Both the position numbers and the translations under genes were made by a program. DNA of 64,000 nucleotides from Hymenobacter sp. YIM 151858-1 (GTDB lineage: Bacteria; Bacteroidota; Bacteroidia; Cytophagales; Hymenobacteraceae). The stretch spans positions 3,038,001-3,102,000 of the forward strand of contig NZ_CP110136.1 of the NCBI RefSeq assembly GCF_025979705.1. The letters are read 5' to 3'. The notes below the pieces were generated by a model, which did no database searches, was not told the DNA's origin, and was given only the letters and a program-made list of their open reading frames with translations. Shown here piece after piece: positions 48,552-57,271 of the stretch (position 1 is the stretch's first letter; each line of letters opens with the position of its first letter).

Positions 48552-49706
48552 CTACATGCCACGCCCGCCGGTCAGCAAACTATACACGCCGGGCACCAGC
48601 TTGCGCATAATCGCACCTAGCAGCACGGCCAAACCGGCAATCAGCAGCGGCAGCAGCACAAACACCAGCGTATTCTGGCCCGGCCAGACGCGCAGCGCCC
48701 ACTCGGTTGCGTAGTTCACCAAGGGCACGTGCAGCGCATAAATCATGAACGAGAAGCCCACTACCCACGCAAACCAGCGCTGGCGCATGGCGGCGCGCAC
48801 CACCGCATCGGAGCCAAACCACATTACGCCGATGCCCAACGCCTCGGCCGCTTTGTGCAGCAGCAGCATGGGCAAGAAGGGTGGGTACTGATAGTGAAAA
48901 GCCGCGTAGCTTTTCAGCAGCACCACCACCAGCCAAAGCATGGCCATGGGTAGCACCGGGAACCAGCGAGGGGGCCGGAGCACGTCGATGCTGCGGCGGT
49001 GCAGCCACACGCCCAGGGCAAAGAACAGCAGGCCCGTGCCCCCGATAAACGGCTGAATATCGATGCCTAGCAGCCACAGCAGCCCCGTAACGCCGAAGTA
49101 AACCGCCGGCGCCCGGTCGACGGCCTTGCGCAACCACGGATAAGCCAGGTTGTAAATCAGCAGGCTCATCAAAAACCAAAACTGGAAGGGCACCGGCACC
49201 AACAGCCACCGCAGCAGCAATTGCCCCGGCGTGTAGCCGCTCACAAAGGGGTTGTCGGGCCCGAAACTGCTTAGGGCTGCATCCTGCACCAGCTGCCGCG
49301 TGGCCGGGAACTGCTCCATGGCCCAGGTGCCCGCTAGCCCGATAAAGCTCCAGAGCAAGTACGGCACCAGCAAGGTGCGCACCCGGCGCTGCACCCGCAC
49401 CCGGTGCGGCGTGCCGGAGTCGTGGTAGGCAAAAAGGTAGCCCGAAATGGCGAACAGAATCGGGATGCGGAACCGAAACAGCCCATTGGCCAGAAAATAC
49501 TGCAGGTACGCGCCCACCGTCAGCGGCTCCTCTACTGCCGAGGCGGCGTGCAGGTAGCGCGGGTGCAGGTTGTAGGCGTGCACGTACACCAGCATGAGCA
49601 TGGCCACGAACGACCAAAATCGCAGCTTCTGGCTCAGGAACGGATCCAGCCGCTTGGGTTTGACGGCTTCGTCAGCAGGGATGGGGACGTCGGCTACTAC
49701 TTGCAT
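48552..49706 (-). CDS. Acyltransferase 3 family membrane protein
   Basis: A 384-residue protein from the ATG at 49706 with about ten membrane helices. Family features: early FWSFVAMLMLVYVHAYNLHP (the catalytic His region), FRIPILFAISGYLFAYHD, RRVRTLLVPYLLWS, and FQFWFLMSLLIYNLAYPW. Such O-acyltransferases (OafA/YrhL-like) acetylate or succinylate envelope sugars; the acceptor is unknown. It interrupts the ftsY-rimO neighbourhood. Confidence 0.9.
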   Translation of the reverse strand: MQVVADVPIPADEAVKPKRLDPFLSQKLRFWSFVAMLMLVYVHAYNLHPRYLHAASAVEEPLTVGAYLQYFLANGLFRFRIPILFAISGYLFAYHDSGTPHRVRVQRRVRTLLVPYLLWSFIGLAGTWAMEQFPATRQLVQDAALSSFGPDNPFVSGYTPGQLLLRWLLVPVPFQFWFLMSLLIYNLAYPWLRKAVDRAPAVYFGVTGLLWLLGIDIQPFIGGTGLLFFALGVWLHRRSIDVLRPPRWFPVLPMAMLWLVVVLLKSYAAFHYQYPPFLPMLLLHKAAEALGIGVMWFGSDAVVRAAMRQRWFAWVVGFSFMIYALHVPLVNYATEWALRVWPGQNTLVFVLLPLLIAGLAVLLGAIMRKLVPGVYSLLTGGRGM

Positions 49707-49804
49707 ATCAACCAGATGCACCGGGTGGCGCAACGGTTGTCTGGTTGGTCAAAAGCCAGCTGCAAATAACTCACACACTAGGGTGGCAACACCCATAAAC
49801 AGAA

Positions 49805-49831
49805 GAGCCGCTGCGCATTACGCAGCGGCTC
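49805..49831 (-). terminator. Terminator of ftsY
   Basis: An 11-bp stem GAGCCGCTGCG with its complement, loop CATTA. On the minus strand it is followed by a T-rich tract; it lies just past the ftsY stop. Confidence 0.7.
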
Positions 49832-49852
49832 CGGGTACGCACCTAGGTACGC

Positions 49853-50836
49853 TTACTTCTTCGAGAACAACGAGTCGACGAACGTACGCCGGTCGAACAG
49901 CTGCAGGTCCGTCATCTTTTCGCCTACGCCGATGTAGCGCACCGGCACGTTCAGCTGGTCGGAAATGCCGATTACCACGCCGCCTTTGGCGGTGCCGTCG
50001 AGCTTGGTAATGGCCAGGGCCGAAACCTCGGTGGCTTTGGTGAACTCCTTGGCTTGCAGAAACGCGTTCTGGCCCGTGCTGCCGTCGAGCACCAGCAGCA
50101 CCTCGTGCGGCGCATCGGGAATTACCTTCTGCATCACGCGCTTGATCTTGCTCAGCTCGTTCATCAGGTTCACCTTGTTGTGCAGGCGGCCGGCCGTGTC
50201 GATGATGACCACGTCTGCCTGCATCTCCACGCCCTTCTTTACGGCATCGTAGGCCACGGAAGCCGGGTCGGTGTTCATGCCGTGCGAAATCACCGGTACG
50301 CCCACGCGCTGCCCCCAGATGATGAGCTGATCGACGGCCGCGGCCCGGAAGGTATCGGCGGCACCTAGCACCACCTTTTTACCGGCCGAGTGGAAACGGT
50401 GCGCGAGCTTGCCAATGGTGGTGGTTTTGCCCACCCCGTTCACGCCCACCACCATTATCACGAACGGCTGGCCGTTGGCGCCTTCGCGGTCGGCGCGCTC
50501 GAGCACGGCCGTGGAGCCGGAGTCGTTTTTCTGGAGCAGGTCGGCAATTTCTTCGCGCAGGATGCGGTCGAGTTCCGAGGTGCCCACGTACTTGTCGCGC
50601 GCCACGCGCTTCTCGATGCGGTCAATCACCTTCACGGTGGTATCAATGCCTACATCGGCGTGCACCAGCACCGATTCGAGGTCGTCGAGCACCTCTTCAT
50701 CGACGGAGCTTTTGCCCACTACGGCTTTGCTCAGCTGGTCAAAAAAGCTGGTTTTGGTTTTCTCCAGCCCTTTGTCCAGCGATTCGCGCTGCTCCTGATT
50801 TTCCTTGTCTTTCTTAAAGAAATCGAAAAGGCCCAT
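49853..50836 (-). CDS. ftsY: Signal recognition particle receptor FtsY
   Basis: SRP-receptor GTPase for co-translational membrane targeting. 327 residues. A short charged A-like region (FDFFKKDKENQEQRES) and N domain (KTSFFDQLSKAVVGKSSVDE) precede the G domain: P-loop GVNGVGKTTT (131-140), DTFRAAAVDQL, DTAGRLHNK, TKLDGTAKGG, and the final GVGEKMTDLQLFD. The short acidic part is normal for Bacteroidota. In this genome group it belongs with rpmB, rpmG and DUF4295; the latter genes lie directly upstream here. Confidence 0.97.
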   Translation of the reverse strand: MGLFDFFKKDKENQEQRESLDKGLEKTKTSFFDQLSKAVVGKSSVDEEVLDDLESVLVHADVGIDTTVKVIDRIEKRVARDKYVGTSELDRILREEIADLLQKNDSGSTAVLERADREGANGQPFVIMVVGVNGVGKTTTIGKLAHRFHSAGKKVVLGAADTFRAAAVDQLIIWGQRVGVPVISHGMNTDPASVAYDAVKKGVEMQADVVIIDTAGRLHNKVNLMNELSKIKRVMQKVIPDAPHEVLLVLDGSTGQNAFLQAKEFTKATEVSALAITKLDGTAKGGVVIGISDQLNVPVRYIGVGEKMTDLQLFDRRTFVDSLFSKK

Positions 50837-50837
50837 G

Positions 50838-50952
50838 TTTAGGTCTTAGGGATTAGGTCTTGGTATTTAGTGCAGCACGCCAGGCCACTAGGGCTGGCTT
50901 TGGCGGCCAAGGGCACGCAACTAAGACCTAAGCCCTAATCACCAAGCCCTAA
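50838..50952. repeat. Inverted word-repeats TTAGGTCTTAG / CTAAGACCTAA
   Basis: TTTAGGTCTTAGGGATTAGG at about 50838-50857 is partly complementary to CTAAGACCTAAGCCCTAATC at 50921-50940, about 65 bases apart, in the ftsY upstream gap. The words also occur in the DUF1599-folP gap. Confidence 0.55.
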
Positions 50953-50962
50953 CAACGCAAAA

Positions 50963-50986
50963 AAGTCCCACGAAAAGGCGGGACTT
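50963..50986 (-). terminator. Terminator of the rpmG-DUF4295 transcript
   Basis: AAGTCCC ... GGGACTT stem with a GC-rich interior; on the minus strand it is followed by TTTTTT. It lies after the structured element at 51003-51066. Confidence 0.7.
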
Positions 50987-51002
50987 CTTCACTATCAGAC
51001 GA

Positions 51003-51066
51003 GTGCGTAGCGGCTGCCCCGAAGGGAACCGGATGAGCGTTGGCACAGCCGTTCGACCGTACGCAC
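51003..51066 (-). ncRNA. Candidate structured 3' element after the DUF4295 gene
   Basis: Nested inverted repeats read on the minus strand: GTGCGTA with TACGCAC (7 bp), then CGGCTG with CAGCCG (6 bp) inside it, separated by 8 and 1 bases, and a CCC-TTCG-GGG tip. It lies between the DUF4295 stop and the terminator. It could be a 3'-UTR structure or processed small RNA. It does not have tRNA features. Confidence 0.35.
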
Positions 51067-51077
51067 CCGATAAGGTC

Positions 51078-51239
51078 TTACTTGCTGCCAGAAGCGAGGA
51101 ACTCCTGCACCTTGTCAACGGGCACCATCTCTTCTTTGAAGGTGTAGGCACCGGTTTTGGGCGAACGGACGGCGCGGATAACCTTGGCCCAGTCCTTACC
51201 GCCCGAAGTCTTCAGCGTAGCAACTACTTTCTTTGCCAT
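51078..51239 (-). CDS. DUF4295 family protein (ribosome-associated neighbour)
   Basis: A 53-residue basic protein (KKVVATLKTSGGKDWAKVIR, then AVRSPKTGAYTFKEEMVPVD and KVQEFLASGSK). It is the Bacteroidota-specific DUF4295, always found directly after rpmG. Here it starts eight bases after the rpmG stop on the same strand. The size, charge and position suggest a small ribosomal or ribosome-associated protein, but no experiment is known to me. Its transcript ends in a structured element and terminator. Confidence 0.92.
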   Translation of the reverse strand: MAKKVVATLKTSGGKDWAKVIRAVRSPKTGAYTFKEEMVPVDKVQEFLASGSK

Positions 51240-51247
51240 GACTCAGC

Positions 51248-51430
51248 TTACTTGATTTCCTTGTGGACGGTCATTTTCTTGAGCACCGAGTTGTATTTCT
51301 TCAACTCAATGCGCTCCGGCGTATTTTTCCGGTTCTTCGTGGTGATGTAGCGCGAGGTGCCCGGCTGGCCCGAGTTCTTGTGCTCGGTGCACTCCAGGAT
51401 TACCTGCACCCGGTTTCCTTTCTTGGCCAT
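51248..51430 (-). CDS. rpmG: 50S ribosomal protein L33
   Basis: 60 residues: a Lys-rich start, then [40 protein letters not shown] and [15 protein letters not shown]. Only one Cys remains, so it is the zinc-free (C-minus) form. Expressed with DUF4295 from a TATCTTTG -7 box 40 bases upstream. In this organism rpmB is not adjacent but 2 kb upstream, on the other side of an M24 peptidase gene. Confidence 0.97.
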   Translation of the reverse strand: MAKKGNRVQVILECTEHKNSGQPGTSRYITTKNRKNTPERIELKKYNSVLKKMTVHKEIK

Positions 51431-51469
51431 CGTGATACAGTCAGGACGTGGGTTTCGATTTTAGGACTG

Positions 51470-51477
51470 CAAAGATA
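51470..51477 (-). promoter_or_regulatory. -7 promoter box of rpmG
   Basis: TATCTTTG on the minus strand, 40 bases before the rpmG ATG. It shows that rpmG and DUF4295 have their own promoter, separate from rpmB. Confidence 0.55.
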
Positions 51478-51605
51478 CGAGTTGTTTCGACAAAGTCAAA
51501 TAGCTGAGTGAATTGGTTTTTGGTTGTTTGTTGTTGCCCGGTAATAATCAGCCTTTAGCTGCTTCCGCGGCCACAAGTAGCACAAGCAAAAACTTTCGCA
51601 CGGCC

Positions 51606-53249
51606 TTACAATTTGGGCAGCCTGAAGTCGTCGAGGGCGCTGGGCTTGGCCATTAGCGCCTCAATATCGGCTACGGTGCGGGGCGCTTCCTTCGACAGGT
51701 TATCGTAGCCCGACGAGGTAATGAGCAGGTCGTCTTCGATGCGCACCCCGATGTTCCACCATTTCTTGTCGCAGGGGCTGCCCTCGGGGATGTAGATACC
51801 CGGCTCCACGGTAATCACGTTGCCGGCCTGCAGCGGGCCGTAGGTGCCGCGGTCGTGCACATCGAGCCCTAGGTAGTGCGAGGTGCCGTGCGGGAAATAA
51901 CGGCGCACCTCCGCATCGGTTTTGATGATGCCTAGGCGCTTCAGCCCCTCGGTAATTACGGCCTGCGCGGCTTTGTGCGGGGCCTGAAAATCGGCGCCGG
52001 GTTTGCACTCTTTGAAGCTGGCTTCCTGAGCGGCCAGCACTAGCTCGTAAATCTCGCGCTGCGCCGGCGAAAACTTGCCCGAAGGCGGTATGGTGCGCGT
52101 TACGTCGGCGGTGTAGCCGTGGTACTCGGCGCCGCAATCCATCAGCAGCAGCTCGTTGCCGATGCGCGGCTTGTCGTTGGTTTCGTAGTGCAGCACGCAG
52201 GCGTTGTTGCCGGCGCCCACAATGCTGGGGTAGCCCTCGAACTCGGCACCGTACTTTTTGTACACGTACTCGTGCAGGCCTTGTATTTCCATTTCGCCCA
52301 TGTCGGGCTTGGTGGCCTTCATCACCTCCTGCTGCCCCACTGCCGAAATGCGCACCGCTTGCCGCAGCAGCTTTATCTCCTCCGGCGTTTTCACTTCGCG
52401 CAGCTGGCTTAGCAGTTCGTCGAGGGTGGTGGCGTCGAAGCGCGAGGCCGGCCGCGAGGCTACCACCTTCTGCCGGTCGGCGTCGGTTTCGGCTTTCAGA
52501 TAGGCCTGTACGTAGGCATCGGCAGCCAGCTGGGGCTGCGAGGCTGCCATACCGGTGAGGTAAGGCCGCAGCTCGGCAGCGTTGGCGGTGCCGTAGCGCT
52601 GAATCATTTTGTGCGCTTCGCCTACGGCCGGGCTGAAATCGGCGGGCAAATTGGCTTTTTGCCGGAAACTGGCCACCAGGTCGGTGAGGTCGGCGGGGTT
52701 GCGCGGGTCGTTGGCAGCATCGGCCGGCAACGTCAGCATCAGCACCTGGCCAAAGCTGCCCCACTGAACGGGGGCCGCGGCAAACTCGGTGTTGTCGGCA
52801 GTGTACTGCAGGCCCAGTTGCTGCTTGGCGCCGTCCTTACCTAGGCGGCGGCCCGTCCACATTTCGCGGGCGGCGTTGCGGGGCTGCACGTACAGCGCCT
52901 CCGTTACTCCGGTTTGGCCGCCCAGGTTCTGCGGCTCTTTGAACAGCACGAGCACGGCATCAGGCTCGGTGTAGCCCGTGAGGTAGTACAGGTCGGGGTG
53001 CTGGTGGTAGATGTAGCTGACGTCGTTGGCGCGGTTGCGCACCGGCGCGGCAAACAGCACCGCTACCGAGCCGGCGGGCATTTGCTGGCGCAGCAGTTCG
53101 CGCCGCCCCTTATGAAAGGCAGGGCTTAAAAAATCGGTGGGGCGCTCGGGGCTGGCCGGCCGCTGGGCCTGGGCAGGTTCGAGGCCCAGAGCACCTAGGC
53201 AAAGCAGGGCGAAAGCTCCTTGGCGGAGCCACAACGGGGTTCGGAGCAT
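51606..53249 (-). CDS. Exported M24 Xaa-Pro aminopeptidase
   Basis: A 547-residue metallopeptidase from the ATG at 53249, with a signal peptide (LRQGAFALLCLGALGLEPAQA). The creatinase-like N-domain (residues 30-300) precedes the pita-bread catalytic domain. Metal ligands: Asp in MDCGAEYHGYTADVTRTI (two), His in HGTSHYLGLDVHD, Glu in VEPGIYIPEG, and Glu in VRIEDDLL. It removes N-terminal residues preceding proline. It probably acts outside the cytoplasm. It separates rpmB from rpmG; a long hairpin lies between it and rpmB. Confidence 0.93.
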   Translation of the reverse strand: MLRTPLWLRQGAFALLCLGALGLEPAQAQRPASPERPTDFLSPAFHKGRRELLRQQMPAGSVAVLFAAPVRNRANDVSYIYHQHPDLYYLTGYTEPDAVLVLFKEPQNLGGQTGVTEALYVQPRNAAREMWTGRRLGKDGAKQQLGLQYTADNTEFAAAPVQWGSFGQVLMLTLPADAANDPRNPADLTDLVASFRQKANLPADFSPAVGEAHKMIQRYGTANAAELRPYLTGMAASQPQLAADAYVQAYLKAETDADRQKVVASRPASRFDATTLDELLSQLREVKTPEEIKLLRQAVRISAVGQQEVMKATKPDMGEMEIQGLHEYVYKKYGAEFEGYPSIVGAGNNACVLHYETNDKPRIGNELLLMDCGAEYHGYTADVTRTIPPSGKFSPAQREIYELVLAAQEASFKECKPGADFQAPHKAAQAVITEGLKRLGIIKTDAEVRRYFPHGTSHYLGLDVHDRGTYGPLQAGNVITVEPGIYIPEGSPCDKKWWNIGVRIEDDLLITSSGYDNLSKEAPRTVADIEALMAKPSALDDFRLPKL

Positions 53250-53317
53250 AACAAAAGCCGCAGCGAGGCAGGTGCGTAGTACGGTAGAGCAGAATAGTTG
53301 CGCAGCTAAAGCCAAAG

Positions 53318-53378
53318 AAGCGAGATTTTGGCCGAAGGTTGCGCGCCACAGGCGGCAACTTCGGCCAAAATCTCGCTT
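53318..53378. repeat. Long inverted repeat between rpmB and the peptidase gene
   Basis: AAGCGAGATTTTGGCCGAAG (53318-53337) matches the complement at 53359-53378 exactly over 20 bases; a further TTGC pairs after a one-base bulge. The loop is about 11 bases. It may terminate rpmB transcription. Confidence 0.7.
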
Positions 53379-53426
53379 CCGGATATGCAGTAAGCCATGC
53401 GCCCGAATTCGGGCACGCGTCGTAGC

Positions 53427-53666
53427 TTAGTAAACTACGTAGCCTTCTTGCTTGGCTTTTTTCAACACGGCCATGATGCCGTTCTTGTTGATCGTGCGGA
53501 TGGTAGAAGCGGCTACGCGCAGGGTAACCCATGCATCCTCCTCGGGGATGTAGAAACGCTTCTTCTGCAGGTTCGGGTAGAACTTGCGCTTGGTCTTGTT
53601 GTTGGCGTGCGATACGTTGTTACCAACGCGCGTGCGCTTGCCGGTCAGATCACAAACTCGGGCCAT
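53427..53666 (-). CDS. rpmB: 50S ribosomal protein L28
   Basis: 79 residues: [20 protein letters not shown], then [20 protein letters not shown] and a C-terminal [19 protein letters not shown]. Full Bacteroidota length, with a single N-terminal Cys (zinc-free form). It stands alone here because an M24 peptidase gene follows on the same strand, rather than rpmG as in many relatives. Confidence 0.97.
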   Translation of the reverse strand: MARVCDLTGKRTRVGNNVSHANNKTKRKFYPNLQKKRFYIPEEDAWVTLRVAASTIRTINKNGIMAVLKKAKQEGYVVY

Positions 53667-53799
53667 GGCTATGTGTTACTTGAGATGACAATGCGGGAAA
53701 CAGGGGCGCAAATATCGGCAAAACTCTGGATTAGTCAAACTTCTACCGAAAATTCATGAGGCAGAGCTCGTTGCCTATTGGGCTGAGACGCCGCCGCAC

Positions 53800-53967
<168 letters not shown>

Positions 53968-54348
53968 TTAACCCCGAACGGCGGCAATACATTCAATCTC
54001 GACCAATGCTTCGAGCGGCAGGCGCGATACTTCGACCGTGGTGCGGGCCGGGCGGTGCTCCCCAAACACCTCGGCGTACACGGCATTCATGCGCTGAAAA
54101 TCGGCGAAGTTTTTCAGGAACACGGTCGTCTTTACGATATCCTGCAGCCCCAGGCCGTGCGCCGACAGCACCGTACCTAGGTTGGCCAGCGCCTGCCGGG
54201 TTTGCACCTCGATGGTAGTGCCCTCGAGCTGCATGGTTTGGGGATTGAGCGGCGTTTGGCCAGAGCAGAACACCAGGCCGCCCGTTACAATGGCCTGCGA
54301 GTAGGGCCCAACGGCTTTGGGCGCATCGGGGTGGTGGATGGATTGCAT
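53968..54348 (-). CDS. RidA family deaminase
   Basis: Hydrolyses reactive enamine/imine intermediates from PLP enzymes. 126 residues from the ATG at 54348. Family marks: DAPKAVGPYSQAIVTGGLVF, SGQTPLNPQTM, QALANLGTVLSAHG, and the catalytic Arg in RTTVEVSRLPLEALVEIECI. A TACCTTTG -7 box lies 31 bases upstream; a longer frame from 54471 is not supported. It precedes the DUF5522 gene in one operon. Confidence 0.93.
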   Translation of the reverse strand: MQSIHHPDAPKAVGPYSQAIVTGGLVFCSGQTPLNPQTMQLEGTTIEVQTRQALANLGTVLSAHGLGLQDIVKTTVFLKNFADFQRMNAVYAEVFGEHRPARTTVEVSRLPLEALVEIECIAAVRG

Positions 54349-54378
54349 GTGCTGGAAAGCAAGGGGTTGGTTGCCGGG

Positions 54379-54386
54379 CAAAGGTA
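54379..54386 (-). promoter_or_regulatory. -7 promoter box of the RidA operon
   Basis: TACCTTTG on the minus strand, 31 bases before the RidA start; supports the shorter reading frame. Confidence 0.55.
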
Positions 54387-54614
54387 CCAACCAATGCCGA
54401 GGTGCGCGCCGCTTTCCGGGCACCCGGCCCCGGCTCCTTCCGTGCGCTGTTGGCGGGCTGTGCTTCAGCACCGGCAGCGGGCCTTCGCGGCTGAACGTCA
54501 GGTACCCGAAGCTCAGCCGGAGTTAGGGGTCAGGCATGTGAAGTTCACGGCGCGGCGGCTATTTTGTTATTCTTGAGACGCTTACCTCGGCGCACCTTCG
54601 CGACCCGAAATCCG

Positions 54615-54622
54615 TACTTTTG
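54615..54622 (+). promoter_or_regulatory. -7 promoter box of rocD
   Basis: TACTTTTG (TAnnTTTG), 42 bases before the rocD ATG. Confidence 0.5.
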
Positions 54623-54663
54623 GGCATCCCACCGATTTTTTAGCTCTCCAAAATTTTCCCACT

Positions 54664-55926
54664 ATGTCAGTTAGCACGCCTCCCGCTACCGCCGCCCCCA
54701 TTCAGCTGAGCAGCCAAGACCTGATGCAGCTCGAAGACCACTACGGTGCGCACAACTACCACCCCCTGCCGGTGGTGCTGAGCCGCGGCGAAGGCGTGCA
54801 CCTGTGGGATGTGGAAGGCAAGCACTACTACGATTTTCTGTCGGCGTACTCGGCCGTAAACCAGGGCCACTGCCACCCGCGCATCATTGGCGCGCTTATC
54901 GAGCAAGCCCAGAAGCTGACGCTTACCTCGCGGGCCTTCTTCAACGACCAGCTGGGCCGCGCCGAGAAGTACCTGTGCGAGCTGTTCAACTACGACAAGG
55001 CCCTGCTGATGAACTCGGGCGCCGAGGCCGTAGAAACTGCCCTGAAGCTGGCCCGCCGCTGGGGCTACGAGCAAAAAGGCATTGCGCCCAACCAGGCACG
55101 CATCATCGTGGCCGAGCACAACTTCCACGGCCGCACCACGGGCATCATCTCCTTCAGCACCGACCCCGACAGCACCGGCGGTTTCGGGCCTTACATGCCC
55201 GGCTACCAAGTGGTGCCCTACGACGACCTGGCCGCCCTCGAAGCCGCCGTGCAGGAGCCGCACGTGTGCGCTTTCATGGTTGAGCCCATTCAGGGCGAAG
55301 CGGGCGTGGTGGTGCCGTCGGATGGCTACCTGGCCCACGCGCACGCCATCTGCAAAAAGCACAACGTGCTGATGATTGCCGACGAGATTCAGACGGGCCT
55401 GGGCCGCACCGGCGAGCTGCTGGCCTCGTGCTACGAGGGCCTGCACGCCGACATCCTGATTTTGGGCAAAGCCCTGAGCGGCGGCGTGCTGCCGGTGTCG
55501 GCCGTTTTGGCGCGCAACGAAATCATGCTGGGCATTAAGCCCGGCCAGCACGGCTCCACCTTCGGCGGCAACCCGCTGGCTTGCGTGGTGCTGATGGCGG
55601 CGCTCGACGTGCTGCTCGAAGAAAAGCTGACTGAAAATGCCCGCGCCCTAGGTGAGGTGTTCCGCGAACGGATGCGGCGCCTGCAAGCCAAGCGCCCCGA
55701 GGTAGTGGAGCTGGTGCGCGGCAAAGGCCTGCTGAACGCTGTGGTAATCAAGCCCGCCCCCGACGGCCGCACCGCCTGGGATGTGTGCATGACGCTGATG
55801 GAGCGCGGCGTGCTGGCCAAGCCCACCCACGGCGACATCATCCGGTTTGCCCCGCCGCTGGTGATTACCGAGGAGCAGCTGCACGAGGCCTGCGACATCA
55901 TCGAGCAGGTGATTATGGCGTTTTAA
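54664..55926 (+). CDS. rocD: Ornithine--oxo-acid transaminase
   Basis: PLP class-III aminotransferase converting ornithine to glutamate semialdehyde. 420 residues. Motifs: [96 protein letters not shown], and the PLP lysine in [13 protein letters not shown]. The NYHPLP segment is typical of ornithine rather than acetylornithine aminotransferases. It stands alone with its own promoter and a terminator that contains a CCTAGGT motif. Confidence 0.95.
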   Translation: MSVSTPPATAAPIQLSSQDLMQLEDHYGAHNYHPLPVVLSRGEGVHLWDVEGKHYYDFLSAYSAVNQGHCHPRIIGALIEQAQKLTLTSRAFFNDQLGRAEKYLCELFNYDKALLMNSGAEAVETALKLARRWGYEQKGIAPNQARIIVAEHNFHGRTTGIISFSTDPDSTGGFGPYMPGYQVVPYDDLAALEAAVQEPHVCAFMVEPIQGEAGVVVPSDGYLAHAHAICKKHNVLMIADEIQTGLGRTGELLASCYEGLHADILILGKALSGGVLPVSAVLARNEIMLGIKPGQHGSTFGGNPLACVVLMAALDVLLEEKLTENARALGEVFRERMRRLQAKRPEVVELVRGKGLLNAVVIKPAPDGRTAWDVCMTLMERGVLAKPTHGDIIRFAPPLVITEEQLHEACDIIEQVIMAF

Positions 55927-55951
55927 GCGCACCGCTTTTCCCGAGTTCCCG

Positions 55952-55984
55952 CAAGCGGACGACCTGCCCTAGGTCGTCCGCTTG
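55952..55984. terminator. Terminator of rocD containing CCTAGGT
   Basis: A 14-bp perfect stem CAAGCGGACGACCT with its complement and a 5-base loop, then TTGTGTTTT. CCTAGGT (55968) spans loop and right arm. Confidence 0.8.
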
Positions 55985-56147
55985 TGTTTTATCAGCAGGG
56001 GCTTGGCGCATCCCTCGAAGGCAGTCAACACCTCCGGTTTACCTGCAGGTCAAGCACTTAACAAGCCATTCAGCTAGCCAACAGGATAATTCGCAGCGTT
56101 GCGGAACGCTTTCGGCGAGTAGCACGGTTTGCGGGCAGTGGCACGCC

Positions 56148-56155
56148 TAGGTTTG
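56148..56155 (+). promoter_or_regulatory. -7 box overlapping a CCTAGGT motif
   Basis: TAGGTTTG (TAnnTTTG) formed by the end of CCTAGGT plus TTG, 32 bases before the lipoprotein start. TTTG at 56128-56131 may be the -33 element. Confidence 0.45.
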
Positions 56156-56186
56156 TGCCGTTGGTATTGCTTTTTATCCTCCTGCG

Positions 56187-56423
56187 ATGTTAGCTCGTTA
56201 CGCCCTGCTTCTCGGTATTTCGGCCCTAGGTTTGGCCAGCTGCCAAACCAGCCGCTCGGCTTTTGGCCCGCACGCGGCGCCCGCCGTGGCTATGCTCGAT
56301 ACCGACAGCACGCGGGTGGTACTGATGCACGACTCGCAGAGCCCCGAACCCACGCGCGTGGTGGTGCCTGCCACCGACGCGGAAGCTCCGGCAGCACCTA
56401 GGGCAAAAGGCAACCGCCGATAG
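56187..56423 (+). CDS. Small lipoprotein
   Basis: 78 residues: a signal peptide with lipobox (LARYALLLGISALGLASC) and a short, Ala/Pro-rich mature part (VAMLDTDSTRVVLMHDSQSP, then EPTRVVVPATDAEAPAAPR). No domain is recognised. Two CCTAGG motifs lie inside. Probably membrane-anchored; function unknown. A terminator follows. Confidence 0.65.
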   Translation: MLARYALLLGISALGLASCQTSRSAFGPHAAPAVAMLDTDSTRVVLMHDSQSPEPTRVVVPATDAEAPAAPRAKGNRR

Positions 56424-56453
56424 GAATACATTATTTTGGTTTGGTTAATGGCG

Positions 56454-56481
56454 ATTGGCCCGGCATCTATGCCGGGCCAAT
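56454..56481. terminator. Intrinsic terminator of the lipoprotein gene
   Basis: A 13-bp perfect stem ATTGGCCCGGCAT with its complement and loop CT. Confidence 0.75.
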
Positions 56482-56611
56482 GTCGTTTTGGGCGGTTGCT
56501 TTGCGAAGGCGGCAAAGCCGTAAGCCGGCCTTTGGCTGATGCCCGATTCCGTACTTTTTGACTTCGCTTGATTAGCCTTGCAGCTACAAAGTCAGACTCA
56601 CGAACCGAACA

Positions 56612-57217
56612 ATGCAGAACACGGCCACTCGTGCTTGCTTGCTACTGCTGCTATTGCTTAGCAGCTGCCGGGCTGGCCGCCACGTTTTTTACTTTGCCCC
56701 AGGCCCCGGCGAAGTGCCATCGGCCGCGCCCAAGCCGGCTAATTCGGTAGCGGCTTCTTCTGCCTTGCTTCAGCACCAGGCCGCTAACGGGGCAAGCTCA
56801 GCGCTATTGCCCCGGCAACGCTCTGGGCTTCGGCAGAGCCATGCCGATAGTTACCCCGAAGGCAGAACGCTCTCGCAGCAACCTGGGCACTACCAGTCAA
56901 TTCGAATTGCGCGTACCTGCCGGCCGGCGTTGCAGGGCTTGGCTGCCCGCCCGGCTGGGCCGCAACGGGCGCTACACGCTACCATACCTCAGTACAGGCC
57001 GAAGTTAGTCAGCCAAAACGCGGCCCGATTGCCCTCCCAACAAAGCCTTAGCCGTGGCACCTGGCTGGAAATACTGGGGTGGGTTTTCGCAATAGGCGGC
57101 ATCGCGTTGGGTATATGGCTGGGCGGCTGGCTGGGCCTGCTGGTGGCACTGGTGCTGGTGGCCGCGGGCGCGCTGGTGGGCCTGTTCGGCACCTTCGTCA
57201 ACGGCAACCTGCCGTAG
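56612..57217 (+). CDS. Hypothetical lipoprotein with two C-terminal membrane helices
   Basis: A 201-residue protein. Lipobox-like start (RACLLLLLLLSSC), a low-complexity Ala/Ser/Gln/Arg-rich middle of about 110 residues, then two tight hydrophobic helices (LEILGWVFAIGGIALGIWLG; GLLVALVLVAAGALVGLFGT) and a short tail. I do not recognise it; similar architectures are common in Hymenobacter-type genomes. It may be an envelope-associated small protein. Confidence 0.6.
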   Translation: MQNTATRACLLLLLLLSSCRAGRHVFYFAPGPGEVPSAAPKPANSVAASSALLQHQAANGASSALLPRQRSGLRQSHADSYPEGRTLSQQPGHYQSIRIARTCRPALQGLAARPAGPQRALHATIPQYRPKLVSQNAARLPSQQSLSRGTWLEILGWVFAIGGIALGIWLGGWLGLLVALVLVAAGALVGLFGTFVNGNLP

Positions 57218-57242
57218 CACGTAGGGCTCTGGCCACCGACTT

Positions 57243-57250
57243 TATCTTTG
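57243..57250 (+). promoter_or_regulatory. -7 promoter box of hemB
   Basis: TATCTTTG (TAnnTTTG), 21 bases before the hemB ATG. Confidence 0.55.
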
Positions 57251-57271
57251 CCCCGCTGAACTACCTTTCCT

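Noticed and set aside
51003-51066. tRNA gene
   Set aside because: The 7-bp outer stem suggests an acceptor stem, but T-arm and anticodon-arm sequences are missing and the length is too short.
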